Assembly: GCF_030931715.1 (NCBI RefSeq) | Contig: NZ_CP133261.1 | Location: 372,001-436,000 of the forward strand | Direction of reading: 5' to 3' | Source of the DNA: Tissierella sp. MB52-C2 | GTDB taxonomy: Bacteria > Bacillota > Clostridia > Tissierellales > Tissierellaceae | Length of the DNA: 64,000 nucleotides | In this document: in pieces, positions 41,983 through 51,231 of the stretch | How positions within the stretch are numbered: position 1 is the stretch's first letter | Layout of the letters: each line of letters starts with the position of its first letter | Notes under the pieces: model-generated | Databases searched by the model: none | What the model was told of the DNA's origin: nothing | What the model saw: only the letters and a program-made list of their open reading frames with translations | Program-made: the position numbers and the translations under genes

Positions 41983-42090
41983 ATGACCTAACCCGATTTG
42001 TGTTTTTTGCAAATCGATGGTAGGTCAAACGCAATGAAAACCCAATCTATACGAGCGTAGCGAGTAAATAGATTGGTGTTTGAAACTGCG
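41983..42090 (+). repeat. Structured dispersed repeat, copy D
   Basis: Begins ATGACCTAAC immediately after the T run of the T-box terminator. Inner stem CGATTTG/CAAATCG inside TGACCTA/TAGGTCA, then AAACGCAATGAAAACC, then CCAATCTAT/ATAGATTGG and GAAACTGCG. Both stems differ in sequence from the other copies but remain paired. It is part of the ileS leader when the T-box reads through. Confidence 0.85.
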
Positions 42091-42131
42091 TAACACAACC
42101 GAGGTTCAAAATCAATTTAAATAATAAGATA

Positions 42132-42192
42132 GTGGGTCAAACGCAACGAGAACCAAACGTGGCGAACAAATGAATTTGAGTTGCAAAACTGC
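42132..42192 (+). repeat. Structured dispersed repeat, copy E (partial)
   Basis: Only the right half is present: GGGTCAAACGCAACGAGAACC, split as GTGGGTCAAACGCAACGAGA then ACCAAACGTGG, with a shortened second stem and the tail GCAAAACTGCA. It ends 27 bases before ileS. Confidence 0.7.
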
Positions 42193-42218
42193 AATTCTAT
42201 AAAGAAAGGATGAAGAAA

Positions 42219-45200
42219 GTGAAAAGATTTAATGAGTTATCAAGTGAACCCGTTAAAGTACGTGAGCATAATATAAGCAAGTACTGGGAAGAAATAGATT
42301 TGCTTCATAGATCTGTAACTACAAGGGATGAAAATAAGCCATATGTATTCTTTGAAGGGCCTCCTACAGCCAATGGAAAGCCAGGAATACACCATGTAAT
42401 GTCTAGAACTTTAAAGGATTTAACTTGTAGATATAAAACTATGCAAGGATACCAAGTAAAGAGAAAAGCAGGATGGGATACCCATGGACTTCCAGTAGAG
42501 ATTGAAGTGGAAAAGAAATTAAACTTAAAGAATAAACATGATATTGAATCCTACGGATTAGAAGCATTTAATAAACAATGTAAAGATTCTGTTTTCCAGT
42601 ATGAAAAGCTTTGGAGAGATATGACAGAAAGAATGGCATATCTAATAGACTTAGATAATCCTTATATAACTTTAGACAATAATTATATCGAATCAGTATG
42701 GTGGATATTAGATAAATTCTATAAAGAAGGATTAGTATATGAAGGACATAAAATATTACCATATTGCTCAAGATGTGGTACAGGGCTTGCGTCCCATGAG
42801 GTCGCACAAGGCTATGAAGAAATCAAGACAGAAACTGTAATAGCAAAGTTTAAGCTAAAGGATAAAGATGAATACTTCCTAGCTTGGACAACAACACCTT
42901 GGACGTTGCCTTCCAATGTTGCTTTAACAGTAAATCCAGAAGTAGATTATCTAAAGGTAAAACAAAATGATGAAGTTTATTATGTAGGTAAGGATTTAGC
43001 AAATAAGGTATTAGGTGAGGACTATGAAGTATTAGAAGAAATGAAGGGTAAAGACTTAGAATTAATAGAATATGAGCAATTAATTCCATTTATAAAAGTA
43101 GATGGAAAAGCATTCTTTGTAACTTGTGCTGATTATGTAACGACTGAAGACGGAACAGGAATAGTTCACTCTGCTCCAGCCTTTGGTGAAGATGACTATA
43201 ATACTGGAATGAAATATGGATTATCAGTTATTCAACCGGTATCTGAAGATGGAAAATTCACTGAAACACCATGGGAAGGCAAATTCGTAATGGATGCTGA
43301 TCCAGATATTATAGGGTGGTTAAGAGAAAATGGAAAGCTATATAAGAAGGAAAGAGTAGCACATAATTATCCGCATTGTTGGAGATGTAAGACTCCACTT
43401 CTATATTATGCAAAACCTTCTTGGTATATAGAAATAACTAAATTAAAAGATAAATTAATAGAAAATAATAATGGTGTAAACTGGTATCCAGATTTTGTTG
43501 GAGAAAAAAGATTTGGAAACTGGTTGGAAAACTTAAATGACTGGGCGATTTCAAGAAGTAGATATTGGGGTACACCTCTACCTATTTGGAGATGTGGAGA
43601 TTGTGGTCATACTGCTTCTGTAGGTTCAAGAGCTGAACTTGTAGAAAAAGCTATTGAAGATATAGATACAAGTATAGAACTTCACAGACCATATGTAGAT
43701 GATATTCATTTAAAATGTGAAAAATGTAATGGAAAGATGACTAGGGAAAAAGATGTAGTAGATGTTTGGTTTGACAGTGGTGCTATGCCATTTGCGCAAC
43801 ATCACTATCCATTTGAGCATAAAGATGATTTTGATTCATTATTCCCAGCAGACTTTATTTGTGAAGGTATAGATCAAACTAGAGGATGGTTCTATTCACT
43901 ACTTGCCATATCAACTTTTGTAACAGGAAAATCACCATATAAAAATGTGTTGGTTAATGACTTAGTATTAGACAAAGAAGGAAAGAAAATGTCTAAATCT
44001 AGGGGAAATACTGTAGATCCATTTGATTTATTTGATAGATATGGGGCAGATGTTCTAAGATGGTATGTAATCTATGTATCTCCACCATGGACACCAACGA
44101 AATTTGATGAAGATGGACTTAGAGAAGTAGAAAGTAAATTCTTTAGATCCATAAGAAATGTATATAATTTCTTCTCATTATATGCAAATACAGATGGTAT
44201 AAATCCAAGAGAATTTTTCATCGAATACAAAGATAGACCAGAAATCGACAGATGGATACTTTCAAAATATAATAGTTTATTAAAAGAAGTAAAGGCAAAT
44301 ATGGATATTTTTGAACTAACAAAAGTAGTAAGAGATATTCAAGAATTTATAATAGAGGATCTATCTAATTGGTATATCAGAAGAAATAGAAGAAGATTCT
44401 GGTCAACTGAATTAGATGACGATAAAAAAGCTGTATATAATACAACTTATGAAATACTTGTAGGTTTATGTAAAATGGTAGCTCCATTTGTACCATTTAT
44501 TTCCGAGGAAATATATCAAAACTTGACAGAAGATGAATCAGTACATTTAGCATATTATCCAGAAGTAAATGAAGAATTAATAAATAGAGAAGTAGAAGAA
44601 AAGATGGATTTAGTAAGGGACTTAGTAGGGCTTGGCCGTGCATCTCGTGAATCAGTAAAGATAAAAGTACGTCAACCACTTAAAGAAGTAGTTATAGATG
44701 GAAAATATGAAGAACAAATCAAAGACTTAGTTCCATTAATCATGGAGGAGTTAAATGTTAAAGAAGTAGTATTTGAAAAGGATTTATCTCAATTTATGAA
44801 CTACTCCCTAAAACCAAATTTTAAGGTAGCAGGTTCAATACTTGGAAAGAAAATTAAATCCTTTGGAAAAGCTTTAGGAGAACTAAATGCCCATGAAACA
44901 GTAGAAAAACTAGAATCAGGTGAGAAACTAGTATTAAATTTAGATGGAGAAGATACAGAAATTGAAAAGGATTATGTATTAGTTACTATATCATCTAAAG
45001 AAGGTTTTGATGTGGCTATGGAAAACAATCTATTTGTAATTCTAGACACAACTCTTACTCCTGATTTAGTAAATGAAGGGTATGCAAGGGAATTTGTATC
45101 TAAGATACAGCAAATGAGAAAGAGTAATGGCTATGAAGTTCTAGATAATATAAATATATTCTATGATGGATCTGACGAGATCCAAACAGCAGTAGATGAA

Positions 45201-45323
45201 TATACAGAGTTCATTAAATCTGAAACTTTAGCTAAATCTATAGAAAAAGTGACAGAAGAAGATTTAGAAAAACAGGATTTAAATGGACAAATGACAGGAA
45301 TAAGGTTAGAAAAGACAGAATAG
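42219..45323 (+). CDS. ileS: Isoleucyl-tRNA synthetase
   Basis: A 1034-residue class I synthetase. The HIGH-type motif is GIHHV within PPTANGKPGIHHV, the KMSKS motif is GKKMSKSRGN, and zinc-ligand pairs CSRC and CGDCGH/CEKC are visible. The DTHGLP, DWAISRSRYWGTPLP and WFDSG blocks identify IleRS. The size and the insertion features fit the eukaryal-like (mupirocin-resistant, IleS2) group more than the ~920-residue bacterial type; this is inference. GTG at 42219, nine bases after GAAAGG, is preferred over ATG 42210, which abuts that site. Controlled by the T-box upstream. Confidence 0.95.
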   Translation: MKRFNELSSEPVKVREHNISKYWEEIDLLHRSVTTRDENKPYVFFEGPPTANGKPGIHHVMSRTLKDLTCRYKTMQGYQVKRKAGWDTHGLPVEIEVEKKLNLKNKHDIESYGLEAFNKQCKDSVFQYEKLWRDMTERMAYLIDLDNPYITLDNNYIESVWWILDKFYKEGLVYEGHKILPYCSRCGTGLASHEVAQGYEEIKTETVIAKFKLKDKDEYFLAWTTTPWTLPSNVALTVNPEVDYLKVKQNDEVYYVGKDLANKVLGEDYEVLEEMKGKDLELIEYEQLIPFIKVDGKAFFVTCADYVTTEDGTGIVHSAPAFGEDDYNTGMKYGLSVIQPVSEDGKFTETPWEGKFVMDADPDIIGWLRENGKLYKKERVAHNYPHCWRCKTPLLYYAKPSWYIEITKLKDKLIENNNGVNWYPDFVGEKRFGNWLENLNDWAISRSRYWGTPLPIWRCGDCGHTASVGSRAELVEKAIEDIDTSIELHRPYVDDIHLKCEKCNGKMTREKDVVDVWFDSGAMPFAQHHYPFEHKDDFDSLFPADFICEGIDQTRGWFYSLLAISTFVTGKSPYKNVLVNDLVLDKEGKKMSKSRGNTVDPFDLFDRYGADVLRWYVIYVSPPWTPTKFDEDGLREVESKFFRSIRNVYNFFSLYANTDGINPREFFIEYKDRPEIDRWILSKYNSLLKEVKANMDIFELTKVVRDIQEFIIEDLSNWYIRRNRRRFWSTELDDDKKAVYNTTYEILVGLCKMVAPFVPFISEEIYQNLTEDESVHLAYYPEVNEELINREVEEKMDLVRDLVGLGRASRESVKIKVRQPLKEVVIDGKYEEQIKDLVPLIMEELNVKEVVFEKDLSQFMNYSLKPNFKVAGSILGKKIKSFGKALGELNAHETVEKLESGEKLVLNLDGEDTEIEKDYVLVTISSKEGFDVAMENNLFVILDTTLTPDLVNEGYAREFVSKIQQMRKSNGYEVLDNINIFYDGSDEIQTAVDEYTEFIKSETLAKSIEKVTEEDLEKQDLNGQMTGIRLEKTE

Positions 45324-45333
45324 AAATAAAAGT

Positions 45334-45369
45334 AAGGTAGATAGCGAGAGTTATCTACCTTCTTTTTCT
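45334..45369 (+). terminator. Terminator of ileS
   Basis: Ten-bp stem AAGGTAGATA / TATCTACCTT, 8-nt loop, tail CTTTTTCT. Confidence 0.8.
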
Positions 45370-45390
45370 ATAAATACAAGTAACCTATAG

Positions 45391-45436
45391 AAAAAGAAGG
45401 AATTTCAAAAAATCTGTAGAATTCATAATTGTAAGA
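45391..45436 (+). repeat. AAAAGAAGGA...TGTAGAAT motif, copy 1
   Basis: AAAAAGAAGGAATTTCAAAA then TCTGTAGAATTCATAATTGT. The same pattern of a purine block, about 12-15 variable bases and TGTAGAAT occurs at 46532 and 53207. The surrounding gap 45370-45709 holds no gene. Confidence 0.55.
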
Positions 45437-45598
45437 ATTTTATTATCAGAAGTAGCACTAGTAGAAGTAAGAAACCATGTCGAAGAATATAAAGACATTA
45501 CAAGTCTGATTGATATAATAATTACCTGAAAGGTTATGTTTTAATAAGTTGTATCTCTATGTAATTATAATTAAGGTAAAAATAGAAATTGAAAACAA

Positions 45599-45626
45599 AA
45601 CTACCACCCAGTTACAGACGGTAGTT
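45599..45626. other. Hairpin in the gap before the 45710 gene
   Basis: AACTACC pairs with GGTAGTT across a 14-nt loop. On the minus strand it is followed by TTGTTTTC and could terminate leftward transcripts; on the plus strand no T run follows. Confidence 0.4.
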
Positions 45627-45709
45627 CGATTTCTAATGTATAAAGTGTTTACATGATTATGTTTTATTGATATGCTAGTGTTATAGAAGGGGAAAGGGGG
45701 GAATAGTTA

Positions 45710-46372
45710 ATGAAATCAAAATTTAAGTACGGTTTAATTGTTATTGTTGTAGCTAGTCTTGCATTAATCGGGTTTAAGAGAATGAATATCTCAGCCTATG
45801 ATAGCAAAGAAATCAACAATGATGTAATTGAACAAGTAAATAAGGAATATGCAGAAGCGGAAGACGTAACCACAATGGAAGAAGAAACCCCAGTCCAGGT
45901 TGAAGTTCACGCGGATAAAATAGGCGAATGGGCTTCGGAAATGAAAAAGATGTTATCTGAACCATTAGACGACCCAAAGTTAAGAGAAACGAACAACGAC
46001 GAAGCTTTTGAGAAATACTTAAAGGCAGGAATAGTAGTTGACAGTTTTCCATCGAGGGCGGTAGAACAAGGTTCGGCCATTAGAGAAGATTTCTCAAACA
46101 TACTTTCACTATCTACTCTCATGGGACTTTTACAATTTTCACGAACGACACACTTAGACCCAAATGGTGGGGCGATAGAAGCTACGGAACTATATAGTGA
46201 ATGGAGACCGGCTAGCGACGACTTGGAAAAAGTATATGAGAAAATAACCCAGATTATAAACGATATTGACGTCAAATACAACAAAGAAGGCGAGGGCGAA
46301 GTCTTTGGAGTAACTTATTCACTAGATGGGGATAAAGTGGATGAATTAGAAAAGTTTATTAGGGGCGAATAA
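45710..46372 (+). CDS. Unknown membrane-anchored protein, compositionally foreign
   Basis: A 220-residue protein I do not recognise. Residues 6-23 (KYGLIVIVVASLALIGF) form one membrane segment without a lipobox cysteine, followed by an acidic stretch rich in Glu (about 45-65) and a helical, presumably extracytoplasmic part. The codon use stands out: GAC, ACG, GGC and GCG are frequent, unlike the AT-ending codons of its neighbours, which points to recent transfer. AAAGGGGGG precedes the ATG. It is a lone gene with its own terminator. Two overlapping antisense frames in it are shadows. Confidence 0.7.
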   Translation: MKSKFKYGLIVIVVASLALIGFKRMNISAYDSKEINNDVIEQVNKEYAEAEDVTTMEEETPVQVEVHADKIGEWASEMKKMLSEPLDDPKLRETNNDEAFEKYLKAGIVVDSFPSRAVEQGSAIREDFSNILSLSTLMGLLQFSRTTHLDPNGGAIEATELYSEWRPASDDLEKVYEKITQIINDIDVKYNKEGEGEVFGVTYSLDGDKVDELEKFIRGE

Positions 46373-46455
46373 GGGATAACGAGAATGGATGGAAGAACCT
46401 TCAAGGATATACGGAAGTAAGTTAAACGACGACTATAATAAAATATTTAATTTTT

Positions 46456-46495
46456 AGGCGGAATTACGTTATGAGAACGTAGTCCCGCCTTTTTA
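46456..46495 (+). terminator. Terminator after the 45710 gene
   Basis: AGGCGG pairs with CCGCCT and the inner TACGTT with AACGTA, followed by TTTTTATT. Confidence 0.85.
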
Positions 46496-46531
46496 TTGGA
46501 ACATTTCAGTTGCAGTTTAAAATATTATTAT

Positions 46532-46576
46532 GAAAAGAAGGAATCTAGAGACTTATGTAGAATTAGTATATAAGAC
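46532..46576 (+). repeat. AAAAGAAGGA...TGTAGAAT motif, copy 2
   Basis: GAAAAGAAGGAATCTAGAGA then TTATGTAGAATTAGTATATA, about 80 bases before the start of the 46657 gene. Matches copies at 45391 and 53207. Confidence 0.55.
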
Positions 46577-46656
46577 AAAAAGGGATTGAGACTATAGGTA
46601 TATGAGGTTAGTAGCTTAGTATTTTGACTATCTAGGATGTTTTGGAGTGTGATACT

Positions 46657-47424
46657 ATGAGAAATAGAAGTAAAATAATGCCTATAATTGTAATAATACT
46701 AATAGTAGTAATTACATTAGTATTATCCAAATACAACCAAAAGCAAAAGAGATATGAAGAGTATGTCGATGAAAAACTTAATCAGCACTTTTATATAGTT
46801 TGTGATTATATAATAAATTCCAATGCAATCATTGAAAATGCTATTGAAAATCAGTATATCTTTGAGAATGATTTAGAATATCTAAATCACCAATTTTACG
46901 TATATTTACAAAGTTTAGATGAAATTAATGAAATATCAATGAAATTTAAAGAATTTGATTTTTTTAGTGTGAAAAAAGAATATGATTTTAACAGGGAGTA
47001 TTCTTACTTCTATTATAATATTGGAGATTTGTTTGGTAAGCAACAATATGATGATTATTCCACGAAAAAACATGAGTTAAGTGAAAAGGATTTAGATGTG
47101 TTTAAACAATCCTATGAATATACTTTCAAAGTTGTTAATATTATAAAGAATCATATAGACTATTACAATATGTTTGATATAGTAATTACAGAAACTGAAG
47201 GAGAAGAAAGAAGCCACCTAATGCAAGTATATAAAAAAGAATATCTTATTCCTTGGCCTGATAATAAAGGAGGTAGTGAAGTAACCATGACAGCTATTGA
47301 AGATGGAACTGTAACCAAAATACCAGCTAGATATGATTATCCTAAAAAACCTTTTATAAGTATAAATACTGAAGAATGGATAAGTATTTATAAATCTATT
47401 TATTTACTTAGTATTAATAAATAG
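46657..47424 (+). CDS. Unknown membrane-anchored protein
   Basis: A 255-residue protein with one N-terminal membrane helix (about residues 8-25, PIIVIILIVVITLVLS) followed by a long charged, probably coiled and extracellular region. No cysteine pairs, enzyme motif or known domain is apparent. The ATG at 46657 lies nine bases after TTGGAG; an in-frame TTG at 46642 overlaps that site. AT-rich codon use like the surrounding genes. It stands alone, preceded by the copy-2 motif. Function unknown. Confidence 0.65.
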   Translation: MRNRSKIMPIIVIILIVVITLVLSKYNQKQKRYEEYVDEKLNQHFYIVCDYIINSNAIIENAIENQYIFENDLEYLNHQFYVYLQSLDEINEISMKFKEFDFFSVKKEYDFNREYSYFYYNIGDLFGKQQYDDYSTKKHELSEKDLDVFKQSYEYTFKVVNIIKNHIDYYNMFDIVITETEGEERSHLMQVYKKEYLIPWPDNKGGSEVTMTAIEDGTVTKIPARYDYPKKPFISINTEEWISIYKSIYLLSINK

Positions 47425-47569
47425 ATTTGATTAGGAAATGTTACAAACACTAAGATATATAGGAATGGTTGTTATAGTCCGATGAGTTCATTACTGATAA
47501 AATAAGATATTGAATATTAGTAAAAAAATAAAAATAGAGATTATTTATATAATTAAGGGGTGGATATAG

Positions 47570-48385
47570 TTGTTTAAAGTAGATAAACTTAGCTCAGAAG
47601 CTATTGATAATTTAACATATGATGATAGTCCAAATTTTTCAGGAATTGTTGCTGGAGAATGTAAAGGTGATATGTGGGTTGATGACTTAGATAATCCTAA
47701 TATTGCATTGGTGTATTCATTTGCAGTAGGTAGTTTTTCAATATTAGGAGAACCTAGTAATATTCAGATATATAGCAAATTTAAAGATTTTATTTTGGAT
47801 AGTATGTTTGACCAGTTAAAGAGTAAAGGTATTAATTATTTTGAGTTTTCCGTTGAATCGGAGAAAGCAAAACCATATATATTAGATATATTTAATAATA
47901 GAGATATTCAGAGTGAAGATGAATATGTATTTCGAAAGAATGATAAATATAATGGAAATATTATGGTCCCAGATGGATATGAGATATTTAAAGTTGATTA
48001 TGAATGCTTAAAGAAGTTAGAAAGTGGTCTATTTGAAAATAAGGATTTTTTAGTTGAAAGATTATTAGAATCCTGGGGTAATTATGACAATTTCTTAAAT
48101 AAAAGCATAGGGTATGTGGCAGTAAATCAAAATAGAGTAGTTTCTGTTATTATTGGAACAGCTAGGTTTAAAAATATAATTCCAATTGATATTGAAACTG
48201 AAAATAGTCACAGGAAAAAAGGATTAGCTCTTGCTTTGACGCGTTACTTCATAAATGAATGTGTAGATATTGGAGTTATGGCACAATGGGATTGTATGGA
48301 TTCTAACATAGCTTCAAGGAAAACAGCTGAAAGAGTTGGATTTCAGTTCTTGAAAAAAAATAAGGTTTATTGGTTTGACTTTTAG
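47570..48385 (+). CDS. GNAT acetyltransferase (GNAT_acetyltran type)
   Basis: A 271-residue protein of the GNAT_acetyltran group, in which a degenerate N-terminal GNAT-like half precedes a C-terminal catalytic half. The acetyl-CoA loop is visible as HRKKGLALALTRYFINEC at about 215-232, followed by QWDCMDSNIASRKTAERVGF, cited here as NIASRKTAERVGF. TTG start behind AAGGGGTGG. The disrupted gene at 55514 is a paralogue with the same layout. Substrate unknown. Confidence 0.85.
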   Translation: MFKVDKLSSEAIDNLTYDDSPNFSGIVAGECKGDMWVDDLDNPNIALVYSFAVGSFSILGEPSNIQIYSKFKDFILDSMFDQLKSKGINYFEFSVESEKAKPYILDIFNNRDIQSEDEYVFRKNDKYNGNIMVPDGYEIFKVDYECLKKLESGLFENKDFLVERLLESWGNYDNFLNKSIGYVAVNQNRVVSVIIGTARFKNIIPIDIETENSHRKKGLALALTRYFINECVDIGVMAQWDCMDSNIASRKTAERVGFQFLKKNKVYWFDF

Positions 48386-48451
48386 ATGAAGTATGATAGA
48401 CTATTTAAATTCACTTAAAGGTAGAAGGTTGATTTTTGAGGAGGAACGATA

Positions 48452-49207
48452 ATGGAACGAGTCATATTTAAGAATTCAAGGAACTTAAACTTAGTTGGGC
48501 ACCTATACCCATCTACTTTTGAATCAATAATTATAATGTGTCATGGATTTATGTCGAACAAGCATTCAAAGGGACGATTTGAAAGGCTTGCTACAGCATT
48601 TAGCAAATCAGGCTACAGTGCTTTACTTTTTGACTTTAGTGGATGTGGAGAAAGTGATGATGATATTTTAACTGTTGAAAAAGAAGTAGATGATTTGAAG
48701 TCTGCAATTCAATTTGTAAAGTCAAAAGGATATAAAAAAATTGCACTTTATGGTCATAGTCTTGGAACTCTTATTTGTTTAAAAAATTATACTCCTGAGA
48801 TAATAACAATGGTTTTATCAGGTGCTGCAACTGATTCTATGAAGTATAACTGGTATGAATTCTTTACAAAAGAACAAATGGAAGAACTGGAGGAAAAGGG
48901 ATATTTGACACAGTATACGCCACAAGAACTAAGAAAAAAGACTATAATTGATGAAAGAATTCTAAAAGATTTTGAGTTGATTGATCAGAGGGAGCTATTA
49001 AAGGATGTTAATTGTCCAGTTCTAATAATTCATGGGAATAATGATGAAGAAGAAAAATTACTCTACGAAAGATCCAAAGCAGCAATGGCATTGCTTTCAA
49101 ATGACTCAAAATTAGAAGTTATTGATGGAGCAGATCATAGTTTCCTTGAGCATTTTCATATAGTAATAAAATTAGCTACGGAATGGTTTACAAAACATCT
49201 TGGTTAA
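48452..49207 (+). CDS. Alpha/beta hydrolase (S33-like)
   Basis: A 251-residue serine hydrolase. The oxyanion strand is IIMCHGFMSNK, the nucleophile Ser103 lies in LYGHSLGTL, the acid in IHGNNDEEE and the histidine in DGADHSFLEHF, giving a complete triad. No signal peptide, so cytoplasmic. GGAGGAACG precedes the ATG. Similar proteins act as esterases on small ester substrates; a specific role cannot be assigned. Confidence 0.88.
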   Translation: MERVIFKNSRNLNLVGHLYPSTFESIIIMCHGFMSNKHSKGRFERLATAFSKSGYSALLFDFSGCGESDDDILTVEKEVDDLKSAIQFVKSKGYKKIALYGHSLGTLICLKNYTPEIITMVLSGAATDSMKYNWYEFFTKEQMEELEEKGYLTQYTPQELRKKTIIDERILKDFELIDQRELLKDVNCPVLIIHGNNDEEEKLLYERSKAAMALLSNDSKLEVIDGADHSFLEHFHIVIKLATEWFTKHLG

Positions 49208-49447
49208 TATTGCGAGGTATAAGGTTTCGTAGGTTAAGGCATTCTATAACAATGTTTGTGCAAGAGTGCACTAGGGCATAATCTTAGGCAATGTGTACCA
49301 CATCCCTTCATCGGGAATAAAGCTCCGGTAAGGGGTACTTTTTTGGTGTCCAGTTAAGGGATGGCGAAAATACAAGAGACTTTATAAGACATTGTACGCT
49401 ATTTTTAGTCAAATATTCAGTAATCTATATTAGGGGGATAAGTTATT

Positions 49448-50203
49448 ATGAAAAATAAGATTGCATGGGAGTATCGTGCTTATGAGTTCTGGAATCTGCG
49501 TGATGGGAATCCTAAAGATAAAGCGATTCAGATAAAAAAAGATCCTTTGAGATGCCTAAAAAAACATCAAAAGTATTTTCATAATATCAAAGATTTAAAA
49601 ATTGCTAATCTCTGTGGATCAAATGGTCGAAAAGCTGTTCCATTAGCAATTATGGGTGCACAGGTTACAGTGTTTGACATATCCGAAGAAAATATGAGAT
49701 ATGCTCTCGAATTAGCAGAAAGTGCAGAGACGTCAATTGATTATATCCTAGGGGACATTTATGATATTGATATTCAAAAATATAAAGATTATTTTGATAT
49801 TTTATATCTAGAAGGTGGCATTTTGCATTACTTTATCGACATTAATGAATTTGCCAGAATATTGTATCAAATATCTAAGAACAATGCAAAGCTTGTATTA
49901 AGTGACTTTCATCCCTATAGAAAGATAATCCCAATAGGGCAGGGAGGAGCGAGTTCATTACATACAGATGGAAACTATTTTGACTGTGATATCCATGATG
50001 GTGAAGTAGCATATGCAGTCCAATTTGATAAAGATGAACAGAAGGATTTTCCAACTTGTCATCTTAGATACTATACGTTAAGTGAGATAATTAACGCTGT
50101 AATTTGTGCCGGTTTTGTACTGAAAGAATTCTTTGAACACCCGAGTTGGAATGATAGTAAAATACCAGGAGAATTTACTATATATGCAGAAAAATTAGAA
50201 TAG
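49448..50203 (+). CDS. SAM-dependent methyltransferase
   Basis: A 251-residue class I methyltransferase. Motif I is IANLCGSNGRKAVPLA (about 52-67), followed by VTVFDISEENMRYA for the ribose-binding acidic residue, and ILGDIYDI and ILYLEGGILHYF for motifs II and III. Close relatives are small-molecule methyltransferases of the UbiE/Tehb-like kind; no substrate is clear. GGGGGATA precedes the ATG. The 240-bp gap before it (49208-49447) holds a weak hairpin but no recognisable gene. Confidence 0.85.
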   Translation: MKNKIAWEYRAYEFWNLRDGNPKDKAIQIKKDPLRCLKKHQKYFHNIKDLKIANLCGSNGRKAVPLAIMGAQVTVFDISEENMRYALELAESAETSIDYILGDIYDIDIQKYKDYFDILYLEGGILHYFIDINEFARILYQISKNNAKLVLSDFHPYRKIIPIGQGGASSLHTDGNYFDCDIHDGEVAYAVQFDKDEQKDFPTCHLRYYTLSEIINAVICAGFVLKEFFEHPSWNDSKIPGEFTIYAEKLE

Positions 50204-50362
50204 GAAAATGATTAAAAAGAAGGGTAATGGTAATTACTACTTCACAAATTTAAGAAATCCATAGTGTAATAATATATTTGCGTAAAGGTATAGATGGGAG
50301 TAATTTTAGGATGGTGGGTATCACATTTTCTGTGGAAATAAATTTATTGAAGGAATGATATA

Positions 50363-51154
50363 ATGAAAAATGTAGAAGAAGTTAGATATAAAAATGAACG
50401 AAGCAAAATTAAGGAATATGAGCTGTTTAGTAAGTATTATATAAATGGATCGCCAACAGTATTATTTGAGGCTGGAATGGGTGATAGCAGTGAAGTATGG
50501 ACCCATATTCAAAATAAGATATCATTACTTACTACAACTTTTTCTTATGATAGAGCAGGAATAGGTAGAAGTGATACTTCAGTAATTCCTCGTACATGTC
50601 TAGATATTATAGAGGATCTGTCTGAGCTTTTGCAAAGAGTATCAGTTAAGCCCCCTTTTATTTTAGTCGGGCATTCTTTCGGAGGAATGGTGTCAAGATT
50701 GTTTGCAAGTATTTATCCAAATTTAATAGTGGGGATAATATTAGTGGACGCTGCTCCCGAATATAAAGAATTAGCTTTTGAAAAAGTTTTACCTAATCAC
50801 TTAAAAGCTTCAAACAGAGAATATTACAGTAATCCAATGATTAATTCTGAAAAAATTGATAAAATCGAAAGCTATAAGCAAGTAGATAAACATAAGTGTG
50901 TGTTTGAATTTCCATTAACAGTAATAACTCGAGGGTTACCTGATAATTATAAAAAAGATTGGCCTAACCAAGAAATTCTAGATGTAGAGCAAAAGCTTCA
51001 ATTTGAATTTAAGAAATTATCTAGTGATAGTAAAATTATTGTAGCAAAGAAAAGTAGACACTATATACAAAATGATGAACCAGAATTAATTGTGGATGTA
51101 ATAACAGAAATAGTTAATAAATACAGAGTCGGGCAAGTGTCAAACATCATCTAA
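50363..51154 (+). CDS. Alpha/beta hydrolase
   Basis: A 263-residue alpha/beta hydrolase. It has the FEAGMGDSSEVW oxyanion region, the nucleophile Ser105 in LVGHSFGGMVSR, and SRHYIQNDEPELI near the C-terminus holding the histidine. It resembles the gene at 57992 in motifs and order, and the two may be paralogues. No membrane segment. AAGGAATGATA precedes the ATG. Confidence 0.87.
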   Translation: MKNVEEVRYKNERSKIKEYELFSKYYINGSPTVLFEAGMGDSSEVWTHIQNKISLLTTTFSYDRAGIGRSDTSVIPRTCLDIIEDLSELLQRVSVKPPFILVGHSFGGMVSRLFASIYPNLIVGIILVDAAPEYKELAFEKVLPNHLKASNREYYSNPMINSEKIDKIESYKQVDKHKCVFEFPLTVITRGLPDNYKKDWPNQEILDVEQKLQFEFKKLSSDSKIIVAKKSRHYIQNDEPELIVDVITEIVNKYRVGQVSNII

Positions 51155-51231
51155 CAAAGTGCTTGAGCAAGGGTACTCATAGGGAAGGAGTGATAGAGGT
51201 AGGGAAAACTATAATTTCTTACTTAGAGTGA

